Shown: one piece after another, positions 51,888 to 62,330 of the stretch | Numbering within the stretch: position 1 is the first letter of the stretch | Layout: every line of letters starts with the position of its first letter | Assembly: GCF_954871325.1 (NCBI RefSeq) | Contig: NC_088779.1 | Coordinates: 8,000,846 to 8,064,845, forward strand | Length of the DNA: 64,000 bases | Direction: 5' to 3' | Source of the DNA: Gordionus sp. m RMFG-2023 | Taxonomy: Eukaryota; Nematomorpha; Gordioida; Chordodea; Parachordodidae | Program-made: the position numbers and the translations under genes | Notes under the pieces: model-generated | Told to the model about the DNA's origin: nothing | The model's database searches: none | The model's input: only the letters and a program-made list of their open reading frames with translations

Positions 51888-52770
51888 AAAAAGAATCTAG
51901 AAGCAAATTCTTTCTAAAAAACAAATCTTAGATACTAAAATATCAAAAATATAGAAGATAAATATACTTTTAAATATAAGCGGCAAAATCATTTATAAAG
52001 ATTTAAACGGGAATTATTTTAAGCTAACCAATAAATATTGTTAAGTAATCTTATGACAAACTTCTTATCCATTAGTAGAGACTAGGGCTTCGGCGCAATC
52101 TATGTCAAAATTATCATAAGTATGATAATAATGGTTGTATTTGAATTTATGAAATAACATGAGATAACCCAAACACTTACCTAAAGTTATACATTAATAA
52201 ATTTTTTAAAATATTTTATACTTTTTTTCTCAAGACTTATTCTAGTAAAAGTTAATTTTTTCCCCAACAAACCTTAAACTTGACTTGTGATTCAATAGGT
52301 TTATTAAATCTCCTAAAAAATAATTACTATTATTAGATTATTTTCATGGACAATTTTTTATTGATATAATATACCATTTGCATAAAATAATTCATAATAA
52401 AAATTATAAAATATGAGATATATTGGAATTTTAAAAAATGTGTATATTTTTAATGAAATTTTTTAATTTTTTCAATACTAGGAAAAATTACAATAGTTCT
52501 GATGCCCAAAGGTTGTAAATCCTTAAGGTATCCCGATACGATTTCTGATATAGATTAAATTATTGAAAAATCTTAGTTTTAAAAAGTATTTTAAGCTAAA
52601 GCAAGTAACTAAATAATATCTAATTTTGTTTTTAAGTTTAATAACAACTCTTGGCAATTTTAACAAAATAAGCCATATGAACTTTTTAAATTTACTATTT
52701 TTTTTTATAAAATTTAACCTTAAAAAATTATAAATTTATAATAGAATAACTAGTTTGTTTAAATAAATTA
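51888..52770. repeat. Direct repeat, copy 1 (~0.9 kb)
   Basis: It shares ordered blocks with 53787-54560: AAAGAATCTAGAAGCA, CGGCAAAATCATTT, TTCTTATYCA.TAGTAGAGAC, then AATACTAGGAAAA, AGATTAAATTATTGAAAA and AAGTTTAATAACAAC. The offset is 1899 bp at the start and 1811 bp from 52474. Identity is moderate. There is no coding content. Confidence 0.82.
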
Positions 52771-53786
52771 TTAGCTTATAAATAAAATGAACTTCTTGAT
52801 TTCTTATTATATTTTGATAATTAAATATTTTTGAAAACGAAATAATTTTATTAAAACCTTAAAAAATACCACCTATTAATCTATAGTAAAAAAATATTTT
52901 CCTCCAAAAATTAAGTAAATGGATAAAGTGAAAGGTTTAATTTATTATTTTATTTATTCAGATTATAATTAAAATGAGTTAATTAAAATATTAATAAAAT
53001 TTTATCATGGCTATTTTTTCTTTAGCTATAGCTATTCAAAAAAAAAGCGGATTTATAAATTATCCACTATCATAAAAATCGTCACTTTAAAAATATAGCA
53101 CGCTACTTTTAATAGCTACTTTGCAATTTGTTAGATGTTAAATTTTTATAAATGAAAATTACTCATGATCAATTTTATTTCTAATTACAAATAAATCTTT
53201 ATTTAAGGTAGAAATATAACACAAATCTCCATAATATTGTCTTTAATATGTAGCTCATTGAAAAAAAGGGTGTGGGGGGTAAAAAGATGCCCTCATTGAG
53301 ATCAGAAGAAACTAAGGCAATTCTTATAATTTTTTTCTACTTACATATTTAAGAGAATATCTTATTAGAGGTGGAAATATTAATATTACAGGTTATCATT
53401 ACTATAAATGAAAATAAAGTTTCAATATAAAAAACATAGTTAAAAAAACACCATTTTTCTATATATAAAGCGAAATCTTAAATATGATATATTCGACATA
53501 ATTTTAGGGTTTAAAATTATGAAAGAAAATAAAATCAATCCACTGTTCACCTTTAATCAGTTTTTACAACTGTGAAGTATTAAAAATTTTACATATATTT
53601 AGATCCTCTTCTTTTTTTTATAAGGAATTTTTTATAAATATATCAGGGAAAATACTGGGATTTCCAATTACCTTTAAAATGTGAGATATATTGATTTATA
53701 TTCATGAAGCCTTATATAAACACTTTATTCAACTTAAGCATTACGTTTGACGAACAACGCAATCAGAGTTAGGCTTGTCCTTAAAT
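52771..53786. other. AT-rich spacer between the two direct-repeat copies
   Basis: No genes are seen. A GTGTGGGGGG stretch lies near 53270, and there are short runs of A or T. Confidence 0.45.
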
Positions 53787-54560
53787 AAAGAATCTAGAAG
53801 CAGATTCTTTCTTAAAAAAAAGAATCATAGATTAATATATAAATATAAAAATATTTATGATAAATTTTTTTTTGTCTATAAACGGCAAAATCATTTAAAG
53901 ATTTGAAAACGGGACTTTTTTTAAACTACCCAATAAAAATCGTTAAATTTTTAATATCATCTCCAACTTCTTATTCAGTAGTAGAGACAAGAACTAGTCA
54001 CCGAATTTATATAAATATATAAATATTTAATTTTTTTTGATTGTAAAAATAATATACTAAAAATTTAAAAATATTAGGACCTTGTTTCTTGCAAGAATTT
54101 AAAAATTTAAGCCCAAACTGGGCCGGCCTGATTATTTAAAATATATTAGGCCCTACCCAGCCCGAATCAAAATTATTTAAAAGATAAATCTGGCCCGGGA
54201 AAGGGCCGGCCATGATTTGCAGATCTCTAATTAACATTTACAAATCTGCTCTTAATAATAAATATTTTTGTCTGATGGAGTGAAAATACTAGGAAAATTC
54301 ACAAAAGTTAAGATTCCCAAGGATTGTAGTCAATCCTTAAGATAGTCCGATTTCGGATAATAGATTAAATTATTGAAAATCTTAAATTTAAAAAATATTT
54401 CAAGCTTAAGCTTCAAATAACTAAATATTTAATTTTATTTTTAAGTTTAATAACAACCCTTCACAATTTTAACAAAAAAAGCGATATGAAATTTTTTAAT
54501 CTATTATTTTTTTTTATAAAATTTAACCTTAATATAAATTTATAAGGAATAACAAGTTTG
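53787..54560. repeat. Direct repeat, copy 2
   Basis: It aligns with 51888-52770 in the same orientation. Its middle differs and contains the hAT-like end fragment at 54090-54229, so that piece probably inserted after or during the duplication. Confidence 0.8.
54090..54229 (-). mobile_element. hAT-like terminal fragment (GC-rich)
   Basis: It ends AGATCTCTA at 54229. Read inward on the minus strand it begins TAGAGATCTGCAAATCATGG, then GGCCGGCCC repeats and CGGGCTGGGTAGGGCC. The start matches TAGAGATCTACAAA at 57979, the terminus of the element described there. The opposite end is not found, so it is either truncated or a very short copy. Confidence 0.55.
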
Positions 54561-55019
54561 TAAAAAAATTTAACCACATAGTAGCTTAGTCTTGTGTACT
54601 TATTTTTTAAGTTATTATTTTAACAATTTCCCTAAAAAATACATATTTATAAATAAAACTAGAAAATATTTCATATTTTATAAAAAAAAATTATTTTGAA
54701 AAAAAGTTATTTTTTTAAAGAATATGAGTAAATTATTTTGGGTTGATGCGAGAAAATGTGTTGTGGTATTAAATATCTCTATCTATGTGTTCTTATGGGC
54801 CAGCAATAGAGCTATGGGAAGGATCCTTGAGACTGATAGAATTAAAAGTTTAATAATATTTGATACCATATGTAGTATCTACCAGGAGGATTTTACCTTT
54901 TTATCTTTATAAAAAAACTTCAATGACAAAATCTCTATGAAACACAATCTTTTAGTTAAAATCATATAATTGAATTTTTAAAATAACTTTTGTATACTAT
55001 GAAATATTATCATACATTT
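54561..55019. other. AT-rich spacer
   Basis: A plus-strand open frame at 54724-54912 (62 codons) has no recognised motif. Nothing else is supported. Confidence 0.4.
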
Positions 55020-56810
55020 TTTTTTCTCTTTTAGCTTTCACCTTTTCTGCTGGTAAGCCCCTTCAACATCTCTTTCCACTTTATGTTATTCATACAATCT
55101 CTTTTATCTAATTTATACTTCTTTATATTGGCTCTAACTTTATGACCCCATTGAAGTTTTGGCCTTCTTCTTTTACGTTTGCTCATTACTTCCAAACTCT
55201 CAACTTTATTTCCTATGTAGTTCATAGGCCTTCTCATTGTGTTCCCATACCACCTAAGTCTGTTTACCATTAACTTAGTCTTAATGGGCACTACCTTTAA
55301 ACTACTTAGTATTATTGAACTGCGCACTTTATCTTTTATTCCCAGCAATCATCCTCAGCATTCTCATCTCCATAGTTTGTAGACTTCTCTCGTCTGATTC
55401 TTTAGTTAGCCATGTTTCCGAACTAAATAGAATAGTTGGTTTTCTATGGAACTGTAAATTTTAGCCTTTAATTTGTGTGGGATGCTTTTGTCAAATAGCA
55501 CTCCAGATAAAGATCTCCACTTTAAAAACCCTTGATTAATCTTACTCTTTATCTCTTTTTCTATTGTGCCGTTTGTTTGTATAGTGGAGCCCAAATATTT
55601 GCACCTATCAATTGCCGATATCTGCCATTCATTTATATCAATACTCTCTGTTTCATCTCCTCCTATCACCATATACTCCGTCTTTTCTCTATTTACCTTT
55701 AATCCGTGCGTTTCTAGGATATTTATCCAACTCACTAAATTTCCAATCTTTATTTTTGATTACTTTCGGAGCTCCGTTTATATCCCTAGAGTTTTTTTCT
55801 CGTTGTTTGGCTAATCTGTATATTTTATTGGGTATGTAAATCTTCGTACATGTCGTATGCCATGGCTTTGGCCCTAGCCACCGCCTTTGTAGCTATTCTC
55901 TTGGATTTTTTGTAATTAGTCTTGTCATTTGGGTTTTTGGATTTGTATCATATTTTATATAGGGTGAGGAATCTATTGTTTCAATACTTGCAGATTGCAA
56001 AGGCATCTGTCATTGTTTTTAATTTGCCCCATTTGATGCATAGTTCCAGTTTTATCTTGTTTTGAGTGAATTTATTTGAGATGTGTAAATCCATGACTAG
56101 TAGCTTGTGTTGTGCCGCGCTTATCCTGGGATGACTTTTCAGTCTATTAAATCTTTTAATCTTCAGCGAGAGATTAGCATATAATCCATCTGTGTTTTCC
56201 TTGTACCACATTCGTATGTTATTAAATGACTGTCTTTTTTCCTATAGTAGGTGTTGGTTAAGGCAAGGTCGAAGGCTTGCGCAAATTTCAGTATGTGCTC
56301 TCCTTCATCATTTCTTTCCTCATATCCAAAACCACCATGATGCCTTTTGTAGCTATCTCTAGCTTTCCCCACATGCGCATTTAACTCATCACTGATTATG
56401 AGTAGGTAATCCTTAGGGATTCCATTATAGCTTCATCAAGGATAGCTCTAAAGTCATAGAAACCCGTTTGAGGAAAGTATACTGAAAGGATGTGTAGTAT
56501 TGATTGACCAATGCAGAGTTTTATTTTCATTAGTCTATCAGAGATCCTGTTGACTTCTATTAATGAGGAGGTTATATCTTGACTGAGGATGATGCCGACA
56601 CCGTTCCTATTGCTAACAATTCCATTTAGTACAATTTATACCCATCTCAAATCATCAAAGTCACCTGTCCTTTCCATTTCGTCTCTTGTATGCACGCTAT
56701 ATCAACTTTTCTCTTGTTTGTCAACATTGATGCTAATTCTCTCGTCTTACCTTTAAGCGTTCCAATATTCAAACTTGCTAATCTTGTCTTCTTTGCTTTG
56801 ACCTTACTTT
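55020..56810 (-). pseudogene. RTE-type LINE, internally deleted (endonuclease plus RT C-terminal part)
   Basis: Read on the minus strand from about 56800, the APE-type endonuclease starts KTRLASLNIGTLKGKTRE and CIQETKWKGQ (56665-56800), and continues with GGFGYEERNDEGEHILKFA, LTNTYYRKKDSHLITYECG and QMDYMLISR (56163-56372). A lysine/alanine-rich linker follows (ATKAVARAKAMAYDMYEDL, then RLAKQREKKTRDINGA, near 55790-55900). The next recognisable part is already past the polymerase centre: HGLKVNREKTEYMV, KYLGSTIQTNG and WRSLSGVLFDKSIPHKLK (55406-55735). It ends with NRLRWYGNTMRRP and RRRPKLQWGHKV (55031-55348). The RT fingers and palm, including the YADD-type motif, are absent, so over 200 codons were lost between about 55740 and 55790. 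Stops and frame changes also occur in the endonuclease. The clade call is from the endonuclease and RLRWYGH-like C-terminus. Confidence 0.9.
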
Positions 56811-57125
56811 ACTTTTCACAGAATGGAGGTCTACACCCTGCGCGTGGCTTGGAGGGAACGCCCTAGCTTTCATATTCATATTTCCATTTGTTTCCTTCAT
56901 TTTGTTTATTAGACAGGTATCCTTAGCACCCGGCTGTCCAGGCCTGTCGGTGACCGGGGTGTCATCTCTAAGCTCCGAAATTCATAAACCATATGTCTTT
57001 ACACGTCAGTAATCGAAGAAAAACTTGAAAGTTTTTATGCTCCTTGCCAGGATTTAACCTGCGTCCTTGTTCGTACTTCTGTTTCCAAGCATACATCTAA
57101 CCCATTAGGCCACACCAGCGATTCG
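56811..57125 (-). repeat. GC-rich 5' region of the LINE with a tRNA-like head
   Basis: On the minus strand the segment begins near 57120 with CGCTGGTGTGGCCTAATGGG and TTAGATG, which fits a Pol III A box (TGGCNNAGTNGG-like). About 50 bp later comes CAGGTTAAATCCTGG, which fits a B box (GGTTCRANNCC). The rest is GC-rich (CCCCGGTCACCGACAGGCC near 56940) and runs straight into the LINE endonuclease frame. It could be the LINE's own 5' UTR with an internal Pol III promoter, or a SINE inserted just upstream. The acceptor stem does not pair well, so it is not a working tRNA gene. Confidence 0.6.
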
Positions 57126-57970
57126 CTTCTTATTATACATATAATGTTATTATTCGATTGAAGATATATAAAATTTGAATTAAAACTATATCACATTTGA
57201 AAATCGATAATATTAAATAACTATTGATTATATATATTTTTATGAATTCTATTCAGAAGGGAATAAAAGGATTAATATAGAGTTCAAATATTATCCAAAA
57301 ATTTCTAAATTAGAGAAGGGGGAATTATAACCCAAGATCATCACTGAGGTGGAAAGGAGATGGGAAAGCTAAGAATGTAAATTGGTTTGGTTCAGGAGGG
57401 TGAAGTAATTCCTGAATATATCAATAAATTTTGATTTAAAAAAATGATGAATAAGAAACTCAAGAAAAAATATAAGAGTATATAGTATTTTCTTAGTAAA
57501 ATAATCTATGAACAAATTTGTTAAAATTTTGCTAAATTAAATATTTCACATATAAACTATAGTTGAAAACAGAGCTAATAAATAATTTTAATAAGATGGG
57601 AAAATAATCTTTTTCTAGTTTTAATCGTGCTCAAGGTCATGAGGTTTTAACATAAAAATTAAAGATTTTAAAGTTTTTTAAAGTTTATACATATTTTTTA
57701 AATTATAATCAGAAATCAATGATAACCGCTCAATTAAAGATTTCAAATCAAATATGATACATTCTTTTAATATTATTTCTATCTTTTTATTGACGAAATT
57801 ATAATTATTAAATTGACATTTTAATCCAAGTGACATTCTCATCATCTTAACTTAATTAATACAATTGTTTATATATAAAATCATTTTTATTGGCTAACTA
57901 TTATGATAACTTCATATTTGATAAATTGAAGATGTTGGTATAAAATCTACAAAAATATGGCAAAAAATAA
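57126..57970. other. AT-rich region, nothing recognised
   Basis: There are no credible frames or repeats. A slightly richer patch (GGTGGAAAGGAGATGGGAAA near 57347) has no identifiable function. Confidence 0.45.
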
Positions 57971-58845
57971 CTCATGGCTAGAGATCTACAAAGTGATTTT
58001 TTTGCGGCCATGACCGACATGAGCTCGAATTATGAAAAATTTTGTCCCGATCCCTAATTAAAATTTTTTCCCACTTGACCTGAACACTATACAAATTTTT
58101 CAACCCGACCCGAACCCGATTTAATTTTTTTTTTAATTTGAGAAATCATATTATAATATTCAAAAACAATTAAAAATTGTGTGTATAGCTTAAATAAAAG
58201 TTTACTTGACCAACATATTATAATCAATATTTATATTAAGTTGCATTCTATTTAAATTGGAAACATATATCTTTTATTCAGTTTAAATTTTAAAAAAATA
58301 CAATCGAATGTAAAAATTATCGCTATTATTTAAAAATATTCTACATGATATAATGAACATATTATAAAATCAATATCATTACCAATGGTATCGCAAGAGC
58401 CAAAACACTCATTTTGGGAATACTTTATGATAAGTTTTCCACAATTTAAAATTTGATAAACAATTTTAGATATTAAAAATTTGAAGTTACTCAATTAAGT
58501 AGATATTTGATAAACATATTTAATTTGATAGAATATGATGTAAATAAATAAAGTAATAACACAAAATTATAATAATAAAATAGTTTGGTAAACGATGTTA
58601 TGTAAAATAAATCTTTAGGATTAAATATTTATATTTATTTATCGGGCGGGCTTCTGATGGAGGGTTGCCAGATCGTAATTTTTAAATTGGGGGAGTAATT
58701 TGGTATTTAGCGGGTAAAATATGAAAATTGAAGTAGAAATATGAAGACACTTTTTACAACACTACCCGAACTCGAAAATAAGATGTCTTTTATGACCACC
58801 CTAGCTTTGGTCGGGCTACAACCCGTGTAAAACTCTAGTCATGAC
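57971..58845. mobile_element. Short hAT-like non-autonomous element (57979-58837)
   Basis: The element begins TAGAGATCTACAAAG at 57979 and ends ACCCGTGTAAAACTCTA at 58837. The ends are imperfect inverted repeats (TAGAGATCTACA against TAGAGTTTTACA). Flanking 8-bp sequences CTCATGGC (57971-57978) and GTCATGAC (58838-58845) match at 6 of 8 positions, consistent with an old 8-bp target duplication. Richer ends with CGGGC/CCCGACCCG motifs surround an AT-rich interior without coding capacity. The left end matches the fragment ending at 54229. Confidence 0.65.
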
Positions 58846-60429
58846 CCTTTTTTTAATAGTGGGATTATATGGATTTCCATATATGTAGACACCACTCATA
58901 TTTTTCCAAAATACTTTCCAAATTATAAATTAGTCAAAGCACAAATATGGAATTTTTATTAACAAATGGTAGAATTATCAAAATAATATATATTATAATT
59001 AAAGAAAAATTGATTCACCTTTTTCTTCTAAAATAGCTATAGTTGGGTAATGACTAAATGTCAATTCGCTCATTTACAAGGGCATGCCGGATAAAATTCA
59101 TTAATATTAAGGTGTTTTAATTTATATTTAGTATCTTTCAAATTCTGTATATTTATTGAAAAACCCCTAGGCCAAAGTGTTAATTGGCTTAAACAGCTAA
59201 AAACATAGTAATTACCCAAAACTATAATATGAGGTAACAATCTTTTCTTCAACTGATGGAAGGCCAACTTTATCTTTACAGGCAAAACTTTAAAAAAATG
59301 GGATATTTTTCTTTTCGATTTGAACATTTTGTTACGGTTTTAATTTAATATTCGTAAAAATTACTATTTCAATTTTTTAAATTCCAATTTTTAATAAAAG
59401 ATGAACATGCTATGTGGATAAATTCACAATTCAGAAATTTGATTTAATGGAGTCGAAATAAAAAAATAAATAAAGAATGAATGAAAGAGTTTATAAATTT
59501 TAAATATTCTTGGGTTAATAATATTTAATACCGAATTCTTAAAATTTTAGAGACAATATATGGTAAATTTTTATTTAACAATAAAAACAGACGGGAGTGT
59601 CTTAGAAAATATTCTCGCATCAATAAAAAACATTATTTTTATAAAATGTGCCATTTCGCCCATCTTTTTAATTACCTGAATAAACAGAGGCTGATTTTTA
59701 TGGACCTCTTTTTTTATATATAGCAGTGTCATCTTTTTTAGGTAAGTTTTATCGTTATTAATTGTCACATATGGACATGTTGTCATATTGAGAAATGTTA
59801 AATCCTAAAAAATTAAAAATAAAAATACAATTAAATACTAAAATATGATACTAAATCTTTATTACTAATCATTAACTATAATTAAATATAAAGTGAAAAC
59901 ATAATAAATAAAAGAAAAATAAAATAAAAATTAAAAATTATTTATAAGTAAAAAAAATTAAAAGTCCCCTAAATTATAAAAATTGTGTCGTTTATATAAA
60001 ATTAACATCATCCGATTATAACATAAAATTTCGTCTGATTATAAATCAACTTTACATTATTATTGAAAAATTTATGTAAAACAAAACAAAATATCATTAA
60101 AACCATTATAATATAATACTTATTCAAATTCAATTTTATATAAAAAAAAATTTTTTTTCGTAAATATTCAAATTTATATGCAAATCAAAATAATGCAATC
60201 ACAACAATTTACTATGCTAAATATTGCACAATTGATTTACCTTATCCTAGCTCAACTAAATGAATTTATTTATTTATCTAATTAATTGGTTTATCCAAAT
60301 ATTTTAAAATAATTTGTGTTTTTTGATGAAACATCTAAATTTATTAAGTAGCTTAACTTATTATAAAAAATTAAACTGACATGAGTCGAAATTAATATAA
60401 AGTCCCCAAATTGTAAAAATGCATCTCTT
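58846..60429. other. AT-rich region, nothing recognised
   Basis: Minus-strand open frames at 59070-59327 and 59571-59786 show no recognisable domain and have the same composition as the surroundings. A short phrase AAAGTCCCC.AAATT.TAAAAAT occurs twice (near 59962 and 60401). Confidence 0.45.
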
Positions 60430-62330
60430 ACTATTGTCAATTTTTGCTCGCAATCCTATTTGTCAGGTCGACATTAGAAGTAAATCGTTATCTATAGCGA
60501 AATATTTGTTGATTGTTAAACGAAAATCTCCTCATATCCTAACCGGATTTCTTTAAGATATTAACTTTGGAATAGCCCAAGCGATTGAAGTTGTTTTTGG
60601 ATCTACCTTTTTGATAACGCCCATATCTAAAAGTCTGTTTAACTTAGCTTCCATGGTTAAACGCAGTGGAAATGGAACTCTTCTTACTGGTAAAGCTATC
60701 GGTAATGGTTTGTTGTACGCGGATAACCAATGTTGAAGTTTTATTTCTCCTATTTATTTTAAAAATAAAGAAATTTTGATGCAATAGTATTCAAAGTAGG
60801 AACTGAATTTATATTATTTATCCTAACTTCTTCCCGAAACTTTAGATAGAATTCTCCAAGGAAAGGCATTCCAAATATAAATTAATTCTCTCCGTCAACC
60901 AAATAAGTAAAAATTTAGAAATATACCTCAACTTTCACTGTACATTTACCCTACACTTCGAATTTTATTGTAATATCCCCTTAGTTTACAAGCATGCTGG
61001 CGTAATGGTTTGCCTAAGGTTTTCCAAGCAACTTCATCATTCACACTGCACGTAACATCTATATTGAATTTCATTATAAAACCATTTATCTTGACATCAA
61101 TGGTAGCTTTATTAGGAAGCGAAGGCAGGGTGTCCGCGGGAGAATCATATGTATGGCATGAGTCCTAAAATCTTCTTTAATTTGGTTTGCCTTGCCGTAT
61201 CGAAAGCTAATGAATTTTGTATGAAGTTAGGTTTATAGCTAAATTTATAATTATTATGATTGAATTTGTTGGCATCTATTATTGAATTTATTACCGTTTT
61301 ATAACTTTGCTTGGTCGTAAAATTTACCAAACAATCTTTGCTATTATATATATTCCATCATAATAATTCGATTTTTATAATATAAATAAAACAATAAAAT
61401 ATTTTTCTTTATGTATTCTAATTATAAATAATAATATAAAATAAAAAAACGAAACCCTTATTTTTTTAGATTATATTTTTTTCTTCTATTTTCTTCTTTC
61501 ATTATTTGTATTATAAAAATTTTAGATATTTCATATCTTGAATAGTCGCGAAATTTAAATTAAAATATTTTTGAATAACTATTAGTTAGTCGTCTGTTAG
61601 TTGACTAAATTTAGCTGATTAACATCACTACCCATGTTGCTAAATTGTCAATTTAAATATTCCAACCTCCAAAGAGGTAGACCTCCATTGAAATAATAAT
61701 TTAGTTTACAATTAAAATATAATAAAATTACCATTTATTAGAAATCCATATCAATATTTTGAGTTAAAATATTCCTGACCACTCAAAATCTAGATCCGCC
61801 CAATTAGAATAATATTTATGATATCAAAATTTAATTATATTAACTTTTATTTGATGCCCTTATCAATATCTTGCGATATTAAAAATGTTCCTGACTTCGC
61901 AAGACCTAGAACTGCACATTTAGAATAATAATTATAATTAAAGTCAAGATATAATTAAAACACCTATTATTTGATATTAATATTATTATTTTGTGTTGAT
62001 AGAAATATTCCTGACCCTCCAAGCCTTAGATCAGCCCATTGAGAGGAAACGCTTTTCCTCTTAATGAAGATCTCCCCTAAGATAAATTACTCTTAAAAGT
62101 TTATCAACAGGCAATTTAAATTTACATAGTGAACAAATACTTTTTAATTTGATCGAAAAATCTATAATAGTTTCTCCGTCTCTTTTATGGTATAAAAATG
62201 ATGAGATGTTGATGCTTTTTGGCTTATCAGAACGATCTCCTAATCTTCGTTAGGCATAGTTTAGTATTCTTCGTCTATTTACACTTTTAATTTATTAGAA
62301 CTCTTTTAACTTAATTCGCCACACTGAAAC
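60430..62330 (-). mobile_element. Ty3/gypsy LTR-retrotransposon fossil (gag, protease, RT start), split by a tandem repeat
   Basis: Minus-strand parts in order: a gag-like stretch (FLYHKRDGETIIDFSIKLKS, then CKFKLPVDKLLRVIYLRGD, 62070-62320); an unassigned stretch at 61145-61330; a retropepsin-like stretch (NGFIMKFNIDVT, then WKTLGKPL..., 60960-61110); and the RT N-terminus (LPVRRVPFPLRLTMEAKLNR, then LDMGVIKKVDP, 60560-60720). The order and spacing fit a gypsy element of the same broad type as the other two fossils. No LTRs are recognised. It is broken, with many breaks, and a ~118-bp tandem repeat sits between the gag-like part and the rest. Confidence 0.78.
61650..62050. repeat. Tandem repeat, ~118-bp unit, about 3.4 copies
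   Basis: Units begin with TATTCCTGACC-like phrases near 61657 (TATTCCAACCTCC), 61770 (TATTCCTGACCACTC), 61889 (GTTCCTGACTTCGC) and 62008 (TATTCCTGACCCTCC). Each continues with CTAGATCNGCCCAATTAGAA-like sequence. Periods are 113, 119 and 119 bp. The copies are diverged. The array lies inside the Ty3/gypsy fossil and reads partly like duplicated gag sequence. Confidence 0.75.

Noticed and set aside
53981-54229. Full hAT element from a TAGAGAC motif at 53984 to AGATCTCTA at 54229
   Set aside because: The TAGAGAC motif is part of the longer direct repeat and also occurs in copy 1 near 52077, so it is unlikely to be the transposon's left end. No matching 8-bp duplication was found.
54724-54912. 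62-codon plus-strand open frame
   Set aside because: It has no recognisable domain, no supporting context and no upstream signal. It could be chance.
55566-55839. Two overlapping plus-strand open frames
   Set aside because: They are antisense to the RTE LINE, which has clear conserved motifs on the minus strand.
57035-57120. Functional tRNA gene on the minus strand
   Set aside because: A-box-like and B-box-like motifs are present, but the acceptor and T stems do not pair properly and no standard anticodon arm is clear. It is treated as a tRNA-like head of a retroelement.
59070-59786. Two minus-strand open frames (59070-59327, 59571-59786)
   Set aside because: Their composition matches the noncoding surroundings and no motif is recognised.
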